Positions 9,174 to 17,364 of a stretch of DNA of 64,000 nt are shown in pieces (the first letter of the stretch is position 1; each line of letters opens with the position of its first letter). Source of the stretch: Dongia sedimenti (GTDB lineage Bacteria > Pseudomonadota > Alphaproteobacteria > Dongiales > Dongiaceae). The stretch spans positions 496,001 to 560,000 of the forward strand of contig JAUYVI010000005.1 of assembly GCA_030715195.1 (NCBI GenBank), written 5' to 3'. The notes beneath the pieces were generated by a model. The model did not search any database. It saw only the letters and a list, made by a program, of their open reading frames with translations, and was not told the DNA's origin. A program made the position numbers and the translations under genes.

Positions 9174-10868
9174 TCAGGCCGCTCGGATCCGCCCGAGGAA
9201 ACCCTGCACTTCCTTGCGCATGGTCTCCGACTTGTCGCGCATCGCCGCCGAGGAGCGGTCGACCTCGCGCGCCGATTCGTCGGTGGTCCCGACCGAGGTC
9301 GTGACTTCCGCGATCGCCTGGGTGATCGACTGGGTCTCGTCGGCGGTGATCGAGGTGTTGCGGCTGATCTCCGCGGTGGCGGCGTTCTGCTGCTCGACGG
9401 CGGCGGCGATCGCGCCGGTCGTCTGGTCGAGCTCGCCGACGGCCGAGGCGATGCCGCGCACCGAGTTCACCGCTTCCTCGGTTGCCCGGCGCACCGCCTC
9501 GATGTTCTGGCGGATGTCGTCGGTCGCCTTGGTGGTCTGGTTGGCGAGCGCCTTCACCTCGGACGCGACCACGACGAAGCCCTTGCCGGCCTCGCCGGCG
9601 CGCGCGGCCTCGATCGTGGCGTTGAGCGCCAACAGGTTGGTCTGGTCGGCAATGTCGTTGATGATGTCGATGATCGAGCCGATCGCCGCGACCTTGCCGG
9701 CGAGGTCGGCGACCCGCTGCTCGGTTTCGCCGGATTGCGTGCGGGTGGTCTGCACGACGTCGCGCGCGACGCCGATCTGCCGCCCGATCTCGGTGATCGA
9801 GGCGGAGAGCTCCTGGGCCGCCGCGGCGACGGTCTGCACGTTGCCCGCCACCGATGCGGCGGCGGTGTTGACGCGCTGGGTGCCCTCGGCGGAAGCCTTG
9901 GCGCTGGTCGAGAGCCCGGCCGCGACATGCGAGGCCTGTCCCGCCTCGGTGGCGAGCGATTCGACCACGCCGCCGACCGCCTGCTCGAACTCGTCGGCGA
10001 AGCGCAGCATGGTGGCGCGGCGCTCGGCCTCGGCCTGGCGCTGGGTTTCCTCCTGCTGGCGGCGCAATGAGTCGGTCTCTTTCAGCTTCTCGCGGAACTG
10101 CAGGAAGGCGCGGCTGAGGCGCCCGATCTCGGTCCGCGAATTGTCCTCCGGCACGTCGGTATCGAAGCGGCCTTCACTCAGCCCTTCGAGCGCGCCGACC
10201 GTGCGGTTGAGCGGCTTGGTGATGGCCCGGCTGAGCGCGAGGGTGAGCGCCAGTCCGATGAGCAGCCCGACGGCCAGCAGGCCGACGACCAGGCTCGCCC
10301 GGCGCAGGAAGATCGCGTTCACGTCGTCGATGAAGACGCCGGTCGACACGATCCAGCTCCAATGCTTGTCGATGGCGCTCAGGAACAGCTTCGGCGTGTC
10401 GTTGACCTTCGAGCCCGGACGGCGGCCGAGAAACTGCGCGAAGCCCTCGAGCGGCGGCTGGGTGGTCGCCGCGTCGAAATAGCCTTGGTAGTTGGCGCGC
10501 GCCTGCGCGTCCTTCAGCTCCAGCATGTTGGTGCCGATGTCGTCCTTGCGGGTCGGATGCATCTTCAGGATGCCGTCGCGGCCGAAGATGAAGAAGTAGT
10601 TCTTGCCGTCGAAATTCGTCGCCGCCAGCGCGTCGATCGCGCCCTTCTGCGCATCGGCTTCCGACATCGCGCCCTTCGCGGCGAGGTCGCCGTAACGATT
10701 GACCGTGCTCAGCGCCGTTTCGATGAGGGCGCGCAGCTTGGCCTTGCGGTCCTCGATCATGCCGGTCCGCATGTCGTAGAGCATGTACGCGGTCACGCCG
10801 AGCAGGATGATGGAAAAGGTGATCGGGATCAGGAAGAGCTTCTTGCCGATGGTGAGCTTACGCAACAT
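9174..10868 (-). CDS. Methyl-accepting chemotaxis protein with a periplasmic Cache domain
   Basis: Chemoreceptor of 564 residues. A first membrane helix (about 10-30) is followed by a periplasmic single Cache-type sensor (about 35-185, containing [16 protein letters not shown] and a [14 protein letters not shown] segment). A second helix (about 190-212) leads into a HAMP domain and a long cytoplasmic signalling domain, with the hairpin tip seen as [19 protein letters not shown]. It should sense a small ligand and control CheA. I use the ATG at 10868; a GTG two codons earlier is possible. It stands alone with no che genes nearby, as usual for dispersed receptors. Confidence 0.93.
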   Translation of the reverse strand: MLRKLTIGKKLFLIPITFSIILLGVTAYMLYDMRTGMIEDRKAKLRALIETALSTVNRYGDLAAKGAMSEADAQKGAIDALAATNFDGKNYFFIFGRDGILKMHPTRKDDIGTNMLELKDAQARANYQGYFDAATTQPPLEGFAQFLGRRPGSKVNDTPKLFLSAIDKHWSWIVSTGVFIDDVNAIFLRRASLVVGLLAVGLLIGLALTLALSRAITKPLNRTVGALEGLSEGRFDTDVPEDNSRTEIGRLSRAFLQFREKLKETDSLRRQQEETQRQAEAERRATMLRFADEFEQAVGGVVESLATEAGQASHVAAGLSTSAKASAEGTQRVNTAAASVAGNVQTVAAAAQELSASITEIGRQIGVARDVVQTTRTQSGETEQRVADLAGKVAAIGSIIDIINDIADQTNLLALNATIEAARAGEAGKGFVVVASEVKALANQTTKATDDIRQNIEAVRRATEEAVNSVRGIASAVGELDQTTGAIAAAVEQQNAATAEISRNTSITADETQSITQAIAEVTTSVGTTDESAREVDRSSAAMRDKSETMRKEVQGFLGRIRAA

Positions 10869-10940
10869 GAGCACAATCCGGTATTCGGGGTTATCGATAG
10901 CCGGATGGTGCAGGACAGACGTTGCGAAGAGGTTAAGCGC

Positions 10941-11639
10941 TCAAATCCGCCTAGGCTTTAATTCCGTCAGCCCCCACGCCGGCCGCGCGCCGTCGAGGAA
11001 GGTCTCGACCACGAAGTCGATATGCTTGCTGAACTCGCTCTCGGTCGGGCGCCGCGTCGGATTGAGCAGCGCCTGCAGGTAGACATCGCCGCGCAGCCCA
11101 TGGATGAACTGGTGCGCGGTGCGCTCCGGGTCGGTGGTCTCGATCAGACCGGCGGCGGCCACGCCGCGGAAGAACTCGGTCATGTATTTCGCGACGGTCT
11201 GCGGGCCGGTGCGATAGAAGGCGTCGCCGACCTCGGGCACGCGGCCGCATTCGCCGATGGTCAGGCGGAACAAAGCCAGCCGGTCCGGCCGCATGATGAG
11301 ATTGAGATAGCCGCGGCCGAACGCCCGCAGGCTTTCCTCGAGCGCGCCGTCCAGCGGCAACGCGTGCACCAGGTGCGCCAGCTCCTCCGCACCTTCGGCG
11401 ACCAGCGCGCCGAGCAGACCCTCCTTGTTGCCGAACTGCTGATAGACCGTGGCCTTGGATCCTCCCGCCAGCTCCACCACCGCGTCGATGCTGGCCTGGG
11501 CATAGCCCCGCTCCAGAAACACCTTTTGCGCCGCCGCCAGGATCGACTTGCGGCGGTCCCCTGCCGACTGGCGGGTCCGGGTCGATTGGCGGGTCCGGGT
11601 GGGCTGGGCGCCGACCCGCATTGTCGCGGCTCTGGCCAT
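10941..11639 (-). CDS. TetR-family repressor, probably of the divergent emrAB efflux genes
   Basis: A 232-residue regulator. The N-terminal helix-turn-helix is visible (ILAAAQKVFLERGYAQASID then AGGSKATVYQQFGNKEGLLG), followed by a ligand-binding helical domain. Before the DNA-binding domain there is a 30-residue basic extension in which an 18-bp direct duplication (from 11569) produces RTRQST followed by RTRQSA. The ATG at 11639 has GAGGAGCG just upstream. It is divergent from emrA with two candidate palindromic operators in the 269-base gap, the classic layout for a drug-efflux repressor. Its ligand is unknown. Confidence 0.9.
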   Translation of the reverse strand: MARAATMRVGAQPTRTRQSTRTRQSAGDRRKSILAAAQKVFLERGYAQASIDAVVELAGGSKATVYQQFGNKEGLLGALVAEGAEELAHLVHALPLDGALEESLRAFGRGYLNLIMRPDRLALFRLTIGECGRVPEVGDAFYRTGPQTVAKYMTEFFRGVAAAGLIETTDPERTAHQFIHGLRGDVYLQALLNPTRRPTESEFSKHIDFVVETFLDGARPAWGLTELKPRRI

Positions 11640-11674
11640 GGTTCGCTCCTCGATTTGTATTCATAATGTAACGT

Positions 11675-11708
11675 ACCGGACAGTTCAATTCAATACGGAT
11701 TGTCCGGT
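11675..11708. promoter_or_regulatory. Inverted repeat near the tetR start (candidate operator)
   Basis: Perfect 8-bp arms ACCGGACA and TGTCCGGT are separated by 18 bases, 36-69 bases upstream of the tetR start. The spacing is long for a TetR site, so this may be two half-sites or a site for another factor. It lies in the shared tetR/emrA regulatory region. Confidence 0.4.
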
Positions 11709-11851
11709 CTTTCTGGTCGTCATGCAGTTCCTGTATCGAATATCGCCGGGAAAATGTATGGAATTCAATGTCATAAACCTAAGTATAGCTTGTATGCATG
11801 GGTTTGTGATCCAGATCACGACGGGTCGGTTGACGGGGGTTACGGCAGTAA

Positions 11852-11871
11852 TATGTACTGTACGGTACATA
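11852..11871. promoter_or_regulatory. Near-perfect palindrome upstream of emrA (candidate TetR operator)
   Basis: TATGTACTGTACGGTACATA is palindromic except for its central positions (arms TATGTAC and GTACATA). It lies 38-57 bases upstream of the emrA ATG, where repressor binding would block transcription. The adjacent divergent TetR-family gene is the obvious candidate binder; this is inference from position and symmetry. Confidence 0.55.
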
Positions 11872-11908
11872 CCAATAACCCACCCAGAACCCTTGGGGGA
11901 GAACAGCG

Positions 11909-12973
11909 ATGAAGCGGACCTTGCGGCGAATCCTACTCGGCAGTGCGGCGGCGGTGGTTGTCGCCGGCGCCGCGGGCTTCGGGGGCTACTGGTACAAGAC
12001 CGGCCGGTTCCTGGAATCGACCGACGACGCCTATGTCCAGGCCGACTTCACGACCATCGCGCCGAAGGTCTCGGGCTACATCGCCGATGTGAAGGTCGAG
12101 GACAACCAGACGGTCAAGGCCGGCCAGGTTCTCGCGGTGATCGATGACCGCGACTTCCGCACCGCGCTGGCCCAGGCACAGGCCGACGTCGCCAGCGCCA
12201 AGGCCGAGGTGGCCAACATCGCCGCCCAGCTCGAGCAGCAGCAGTCGGTGATCCAGCAGGCCGAGGCCGCGATCCTCTCCGACCAGGCCGGCGTCAAGTT
12301 CGCGCAGCAGGACTATCAGCGCTTTCGCACTCTGACCGCGACCAGGGCAACCTCCGTGCAGGACGAGCAGCGGGCGCAGTCGGTGCTCGATCAGCAGAAC
12401 GCCAATCTGCAGCGCGACCGCGCGGCGCTCTCCGGCGCCAAGCAGCAGGTCGACGTGCTCAACACCGCGAAGGCCAAGGCGGAGACCCAGGTGCAGCGCC
12501 TTCAGGCGGTGCAGGCCCAGGCCGAGCTGAACTTGAGCTACACCACGATCACCGCGCCGATCGACGGCAGCGTGGGTGCGCGCAGCCTGCGGGTCGGCCA
12601 GTACGTGCAGGCCGGCACGCAGCTGATGGCGGTGGTGCCGCTGCATGCGGTCTATGTCGTCGCCAACTTCAAGGAAACGCAGCTCTCTGACGTGAAGGCC
12701 GGCCAGCCGGTCGAGATCGCGATCGACGGCCTGCCCGGCGTCACCGTGAAGGGCAAGGTCGATAGCCTCGCCCCGGCCAGCGGCCTCGAGTTCGCGCTGC
12801 TGCCGCCGGACAACGCCACCGGCAACTTCACCAAGATCGTGCAGCGCATCCCGGTCAAGATCGCGCTCGACCTCGACGGCGACCTGCTCGGCCGCCTGCG
12901 CCCGGGCATGTCGGCCGAGCCCGTGATCGACACGCGCCCCGGCGACGACGGCACCAAGATCGCCAGCAAGTAG
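11909..12973 (+). CDS. emrA: HlyD/EmrA-family membrane fusion protein
   Basis: Periplasmic adaptor (354 residues) that links an inner-membrane EmrB-type pump to an outer-membrane channel. One N-terminal membrane helix (about 9-30) is followed by the conserved STDDAYVQADFTTIAPKVSGYI start of the biotinyl-lipoyl domain, a long coiled coil rich in Gln and Ala (about 85-205), and the returning lipoyl half with TITAPIDGSVGARSLRVGQYV. A GGGGGAGA ribosome binding site lies just upstream. The emrB-like gene starts 36 bases downstream, so the pair forms an operon, controlled most likely by the divergent TetR protein. Confidence 0.92.
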   Translation: MKRTLRRILLGSAAAVVVAGAAGFGGYWYKTGRFLESTDDAYVQADFTTIAPKVSGYIADVKVEDNQTVKAGQVLAVIDDRDFRTALAQAQADVASAKAEVANIAAQLEQQQSVIQQAEAAILSDQAGVKFAQQDYQRFRTLTATRATSVQDEQRAQSVLDQQNANLQRDRAALSGAKQQVDVLNTAKAKAETQVQRLQAVQAQAELNLSYTTITAPIDGSVGARSLRVGQYVQAGTQLMAVVPLHAVYVVANFKETQLSDVKAGQPVEIAIDGLPGVTVKGKVDSLAPASGLEFALLPPDNATGNFTKIVQRIPVKIALDLDGDLLGRLRPGMSAEPVIDTRPGDDGTKIASK

Positions 12974-13009
12974 ATCCCATCCCCATACATCCCATTCCGG
13001 GGAACCACG

Positions 13010-14659
13010 ATGTCCGTCGCAGAATGCTTCGATGCCAACGGCGAGCGCAAACCCGGCTGGACCCCGCCGGCCCAGGCGGCCGCGCCGGCGACGGCGCCCG
13101 CTAACCAGAACACCGACGCGGTCTCGCTGAAGACCTGGATCGCGGTGATCGGCGCGACGCTCGGCGCCTTCCTCGCCGTGCTGAACATCCAGATCGTCAA
13201 TTCCTCGCTGGCCGACATCCAGGGCGCGATCGGCGCCGGCATCGATGACGGCGGATGGGTCTCGACCTCCTATCTGATCACCGAGATCATCGTCATTCCG
13301 TTGAGCGGCTGGCTGGCGCGCGTGTTCTCGATGCGGCTCTACCTGCTGGTCAACACGGTCCTGTTCCTCGCCTTCTCGGTCGCCTGCGCCTATGCCGGCA
13401 ACCTGACCGAGATGATCATCCTGCGCGCATTCCAGGGCTTCAGCGGCGGCGTGCTGATCCCGCTCGCCTTCAACATCATCGTCACCATGCTGCCGCGCTC
13501 CAAGCAGCCGGTCGGCCTGGCGCTGTTCGCGCTCTCGGCCACCTTCGCGCCGGCGATCGGCCCGACCATCGGCGGCTATCTCAACGAGAACTACGGCTGG
13601 GAATACATCTTCTATGTGAATCTGGTGCCCGGCCTGATCATGCTCGGCATGCTGTTCTATTCGCTCCCGAAGGCGGCGATGCAGCTCGGCCTGCTGAAGG
13701 ATGGCGACTGGTTCGGCATTGTCGCGATGGCGATCGGCCTCGGTTCGCTGCAGACCTTCCTGGAAGAAGGCAACAAGGACGACTGGTTCGGATCGCAGTA
13801 CATCACCAATCTCGCGATCACCGCCGCCATTGCGCTGACCGCCTTCCTGATCATCGAACTCACGGTCAAGCGCCCGCTGCAGAACCTGAAGCTGCTCCTG
13901 CGCCGCAATTTCGGCCTGGGCACGCTCTCCAACGTGCTGCTGGGTGCGGCGCTCTACGGCTCGTCCTTCGTGCTGCCGCTTTATCTCTCGCAGGTGCAGG
14001 GCTACAACGCCGAGCAGATCGGCGAGGTGCTGGCCTGGACCGGCATCCCGCAGCTCGTGATGATCCCGCTGATCCCGCGCCTGATGAAGATCGTGGACGC
14101 GCGCATCCTGATCGGCCTCGGATTCGCCCTGTTCGCCGCCAGCAACTTCATGAACTTCGCGCTGACCAGCGACTATGCGGGGCCGGAGCTTCTCCTGCCC
14201 AACATCGTGCGCGCGGTCGGCCAGGCGCTGATCTTCACCTCGCTCTCGGTCGTGGCATCGGCCGGCATCGAAACGGAGAACGCCGGGTCGGCCTCCGGCC
14301 TGTTCAACATGACGCGCAATCTCGGCGGCGCGATCGGCATCGCGATCCTGCAGACCTTGCTCACCAAGCGCGAGCAGTTTCATTCCAACGTCCTGGTGCA
14401 GAGCGTCTCGCAGTTCAACGAAGCCACCCGCCAGCGCATCGGCGAGTTCACCCGGTATTTCCTGAGCCATGGGATCTCGGACCCGGCGACCGCCCGGCAC
14501 GAGGCGGTCATCGCCATCGGCCGCATCGTGCGGAAGCAGGCGACCATCATGGCCTATAGCGACGTCTTCGTCCTTCTGGGTGTCGCTCTGGTGGTGGCCC
14601 TGGCGATCACCCTGGCCCTGAAGAAATCCGAAGGCGGCGCGGCCGGCGGCGCGCACTGA
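13010..14659 (+). CDS. emrB: DHA2-family MFS drug efflux transporter
   Basis: Inner-membrane proton-driven multidrug exporter of 549 residues with about 14 hydrophobic segments. The first helix contains VIGATLGAFLAVLNIQIVNSSL and the next part DDGGWVSTSYLITEII, both hallmarks of EmrB/QacA-type DHA2 proteins; motif C is seen around ATFAPAIGPTIGGYL. It follows emrA at a short distance and should form the energised component of the tripartite pump. The gene is complete; immediately after its stop lies the 3' remnant of an unrelated DNA-repair gene. Confidence 0.93.
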   Translation: MSVAECFDANGERKPGWTPPAQAAAPATAPANQNTDAVSLKTWIAVIGATLGAFLAVLNIQIVNSSLADIQGAIGAGIDDGGWVSTSYLITEIIVIPLSGWLARVFSMRLYLLVNTVLFLAFSVACAYAGNLTEMIILRAFQGFSGGVLIPLAFNIIVTMLPRSKQPVGLALFALSATFAPAIGPTIGGYLNENYGWEYIFYVNLVPGLIMLGMLFYSLPKAAMQLGLLKDGDWFGIVAMAIGLGSLQTFLEEGNKDDWFGSQYITNLAITAAIALTAFLIIELTVKRPLQNLKLLLRRNFGLGTLSNVLLGAALYGSSFVLPLYLSQVQGYNAEQIGEVLAWTGIPQLVMIPLIPRLMKIVDARILIGLGFALFAASNFMNFALTSDYAGPELLLPNIVRAVGQALIFTSLSVVASAGIETENAGSASGLFNMTRNLGGAIGIAILQTLLTKREQFHSNVLVQSVSQFNEATRQRIGEFTRYFLSHGISDPATARHEAVIAIGRIVRKQATIMAYSDVFVLLGVALVVALAITLALKKSEGGAAGGAH

Positions 14660-14678
14660 TCCCCACTCTGTTGAAGAC

Positions 14679-14876
14679 GGCGGCGCCGCGGCGGCCCTGG
14701 CCGGCAAGGCGGTCGCGGTCACCAAGGCGCGCGGCAAGGCCAGCTTCGAGAACCGCCCCGGCTCCATCACCGTGCATCCGAGCTACCTGCTGCGCATCCC
14801 CGACGCGGCCGACAAGCGCGCCGCCTACCAGGAATTCGTCGCCGACCTGAAAAAGATCCGCGCCCTCGCGGCGTGA
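14679..14876 (+). pseudogene. 3' remnant of a UdgX-type uracil-DNA glycosylase gene
   Basis: In the frame ending at the TGA at 14874-14876 the translation reads LAGKAVAVTKARGKASFE, then ITVHPSYLLRIPDAADKRAA, then YQEFVADLKKIRALAA. The HPSYLLR motif and following helix are the C-terminal end of UdgX/family 4-5-like uracil-DNA glycosylases. The preceding ~130 residues that should hold the Fe-S cysteines and the first active-site motif are absent, because the reading frame runs straight into the emrB stop region. So this looks like a deletion scar that joined emrB to the tail of a repair gene. Low chance that it is expressed. Confidence 0.7.
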
Positions 14877-14906
14877 GTTTGAACTGAGCGGCTCATCCAA
14901 CTCGGT

Positions 14907-15009
14907 CGTCATCCCAAGGCTTGGCCTTGGGATCCACGAGTTTCAATCCGCAAACTCCGACCGAACGCAAATAAACTCGTGGATGCCAAAGCCAAGCCTT
15001 GGCATGACG
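14907..15009. repeat. Inverted pair of 37-bp palindromic elements (REP/BIME-like)
   Basis: The left arm (14907-14943) and right arm (14973-15009) are reverse complements at 34 of 37 positions, with 29 bases between them. Each arm contains its own shorter palindrome around CCAAGGCTTGGCCTTGG, so the whole forms a double hairpin. This is the structure of dispersed intergenic repeats mobilised by RAYT transposases or of small MITEs; no such transposase gene lies in the window. Its placement directly after a gene remnant suits a rearrangement point. Confidence 0.65.
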
Positions 15010-15212
15010 GTGGACTCTGCGACCTCAATCGTGCCTGCCAGCTTCTTACCCGCGCAGAATTCTCACTGCATACCCCCGAATTGCGCCGGTGCATGCAGAC
15101 TCACGGCGTCGATCGTGGTATGATCGCTGCCTGCCCTCCGAAGCGCGCAGCGCGCAGGCGGGCGCTGTTTGAAATCGTGAATTTCGCATCGATGGCCCGC
15201 CGCATGCAGCGC

Positions 15213-15236
15213 GGTTGCGCGAGAATTCGCGCAACC
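15213..15236. repeat. Perfect 10-bp hairpin in non-coding DNA
   Basis: GGTTGCGCGA and TCGCGCAACC are separated by GAAT. No U-run follows on either strand, so it is not a canonical intrinsic terminator. It lies within the gene-poor patch and has no gene to serve directly. Confidence 0.45.
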
Positions 15237-15341
15237 CGGACCTGACCCGGACCGGAAAAAGATTCCATGTCAGATTCGCATGAGGCAACGCGCGCAGCGG
15301 CGCCCTCTGCGCAACGCCGCTGTGCGGCCCGCGCCGCAAGG

Positions 15342-15824
15342 TTTACCCAGGGTTTACAGAACGAAGAATCGCTTGGTCTCCGGAACGGACGGAAACGCCT
15401 TGATCCTCAGAAGCTTGACGCGGATTCATGCCCCTTGAAAGGACCGAGGCCGTAAAAGTTTCTGGGATCTGCTTGCTGTGCAACGCAGATCCAGCACAGA
15501 CAGGATAAAACCCACCTACAAACAACCGCATGACACGACGCGTTCATCATCGACGCCTTGCATGGCTCTGTTTGACCCGGAGATAGAGGCGGGGTTCGAT
15601 CAAGACGACCACGCGTCTCAACCTTTTCCGCGGCGCGACCCCGACCCAACCCCGACAGAACGAAGAAGCCGCTTCGCTCTCCGAATGCAAACTTATCGTT
15701 CAGCGCCGGGCGCTTGATAAGCTCTCGGGCCGCTCTGAAAGGACGGAGGCGTCGGGGTAAGTGCGGGTTTCGCGGCTGTGCTGCCCACGCACAGCAACCT
15801 TTACCCAGCCTTTACAGAACGAAG
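15342..15824. repeat. Three dispersed copies of a 25-bp module
   Basis: Copies at 15342-15366 and 15800-15824 are identical except for two bases (TTTACCCAG, then GG or CC, then TTTACAGAACGAAG). A third, more diverged copy at 15641-15665 keeps ACCCA and ACAGAACGAAG. The first and third-position copies are also followed by related sequence (GAA, CGCTT, CTCCG, later GAAAGGAC-GAGG), so the repeated unit may be about 100 bases. Function unknown. Confidence 0.5.
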
Positions 15825-15848
15825 GCGGCGTGAGAAGGCGTGATGCAA

Positions 15849-17264
15849 TCAAAGGAGCGTTGGAACGCCTAAATCGCGCGTGATCATGTGGCGTGCCAAA
15901 AGTCGAATTACGTAAGCAGCGGAGTACAATCGTCGAGTTTCGTCGAATTGATCCGCATTCGATGGTTGCGCAGTGCTTGCATGTGCGACGGCCACACGAC
16001 AAGCTTTGTAGATGTAATCTGCGGGCAGTTCGCCTCCACACCCCTCCATGAAGTGTTGGATCTGCAGGTCAGCCTTGCCTTCTTCGACTACAGCGAAAAA
16101 GTTCTTGGATATCCACTTCCTTGCCTTCTCACCGGTCTGATTCTTGATTTCAATCACCTTGAAATAGCTCAGAACAGCATAGCCGACGAGAGAAGCCTCT
16201 TCTGCGTTTCGGCCCTCACGATACAGAGCCAAAGCAAGCCGGGAATCGTTTGAACTCGGATATGTGTGCTCGTTGAACCAAACCTTCGCGCTCGAAACAG
16301 AACGGCTGCGTTTGGGGACGCCTACTGGGACAGGGTTTCCCGCCCACCCGCTGTGAGCTATCGCGAATTGATCATCTGACCACGCAATTGCGCTGAGGAA
16401 GTGGTTTATTACTGTCCGCGCCTGTTCAATAGTGATCCGATTCTCAGCCAAATCTACGTGGATCGACTGCGCGTTTTCCGCAGTTCTCGGCATAAGAACA
16501 AGATGATGATCCCCAAACTTAACGAGGGTTTCTTCACTTGGCCAAGTAGCTTGTGTCTCGATGCCGACATTTAGAAAGCGAGAGCGATTTGTTACGCGAA
16601 GCGCCTTGTATCGTGCTCGCAGCGCTTCTTCTGCGTCGTACTCACTTCCGTCTCCGACGGGCTCAGTTGGGAATAGAATGGACTTTGATTCTGCATCGGC
16701 GATAAGTCGAAAGAACCGTTTGTTGAAGACGAGACAGCGGGAGGCAGGCGCAAAAAATACGTCCCTGTCGATAGACTCCTCTGCTCCAGTTTGGAGTAGC
16801 GATACGGCCATGCTTGACACATACCTAACGTGGCGGCGTTCGGTTCCATCTTGATAGGCCAGCCACGCCATGCCGTTCGAATTTACTCCGTCCTCGGCCG
16901 CAGAAATCCAAACAGATACTAGAGATTCACGCGCCGTATCGTCGGTCAATACAAGCTCAATTGTCTCTAACAAAGTTGTCATGCCGCGAAACGCGGCGGC
17001 ACTGCCGCCTGCACATCGAAGGTTGGCAAGAGCGGTGGCTCCTTGTCCAGCCCAGCCTGGCCGGCTCGGGATAAGGCCGAGGACTGCAAAAGAAATTTCA
17101 CGAGGGCTTAAATGTTTGGCCCGATGTTCTCGGTGGCGCGGCAGCTTCGCGCAACCTCGTAACGCGTCAAATCGCTGAGCTATATCGATAACATCAGTCA
17201 GCGAGGAAAAATCGCTCTTCCTGCATAACTCTATCAACAGGTGTTCGAGGTTCTTTGCAAACAT
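15849..17264 (-). CDS. Hypothetical protein with a MauJ-like C-terminal half; lower GC than its surroundings
   Basis: Predicted 471-residue soluble protein without signal peptide or membrane helices. The C-terminal half (about 330-465) has the layout of MauJ-like proteins: a SRLALALYREGRNAEEASLVGYAVLSYFKVIEI stretch, a charged linker and a terminal helix RLYSAAYVIRLLARHMITRDLG. The N-terminal ~150 residues (LEHLLIELCRKSDFSSLTDV, LSPREISFAVLGLIPSR) are not recognised. The ATG at 17264 is preferred, although its ribosome binding site is weak; a longer start at 17321 exists. Base composition is near 50% GC against about two thirds around it, with different codon use, which points to horizontal acquisition. 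Despite the family name, nothing here supports a role in methylamine use. Confidence 0.65.
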   Translation of the reverse strand: MFAKNLEHLLIELCRKSDFSSLTDVIDIAQRFDALRGCAKLPRHREHRAKHLSPREISFAVLGLIPSRPGWAGQGATALANLRCAGGSAAAFRGMTTLLETIELVLTDDTARESLVSVWISAAEDGVNSNGMAWLAYQDGTERRHVRYVSSMAVSLLQTGAEESIDRDVFFAPASRCLVFNKRFFRLIADAESKSILFPTEPVGDGSEYDAEEALRARYKALRVTNRSRFLNVGIETQATWPSEETLVKFGDHHLVLMPRTAENAQSIHVDLAENRITIEQARTVINHFLSAIAWSDDQFAIAHSGWAGNPVPVGVPKRSRSVSSAKVWFNEHTYPSSNDSRLALALYREGRNAEEASLVGYAVLSYFKVIEIKNQTGEKARKWISKNFFAVVEEGKADLQIQHFMEGCGGELPADYIYKACRVAVAHASTAQPSNADQFDETRRLYSAAYVIRLLARHMITRDLGVPTLL

Positions 17265-17364
17265 GCGGCTCGGCCAACTAAAGGTTCCGCGCCGCCGGAT
17301 GGTTACGCCACCGGGACACAATCGGCTGCTTTCACTATGCTCCGGTCCCTAAAGGATTAGTACT

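Larger units (their letters stand above)
14877..15848. other. Gene-poor region with palindromic repeats and a repeated 25-bp module
   Basis: I see no convincing coding region in this ~970-base stretch; the short open frames lack ribosome binding sites and plausible protein composition. It contains an inverted pair of 37-bp elements (14907-15009), a perfect hairpin at 15213-15236, an 11-bp stem with one bulged base at 15465-15492, and three copies of a module ending in ACAGAACGAAG. No tRNA cloverleaf or rRNA segment is recognisable. It may contain a small RNA or the edge of an old insertion. Confidence 0.6.

Noticed and set aside
8251..10482. 743-codon plus-strand frame over the exporter and chemoreceptor genes
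   Set aside because: Antisense shadow; the minus-strand chemoreceptor and EamA protein show complete domains.
11933..14770. 945-codon minus-strand frame over emrA and emrB
   Set aside because: Antisense shadow of two clearly identified efflux genes.
15040..15460. Short open frames in the gene-poor patch (for example 14979-15245 and 15267-15455)
   Set aside because: No ribosome binding sites, atypical composition and overlap with palindromes and repeats.
15849..17264. True methylamine utilisation protein MauJ
   Set aside because: Only a loose C-terminal resemblance, no mau genes nearby, and the longer N-terminal half is unrelated.
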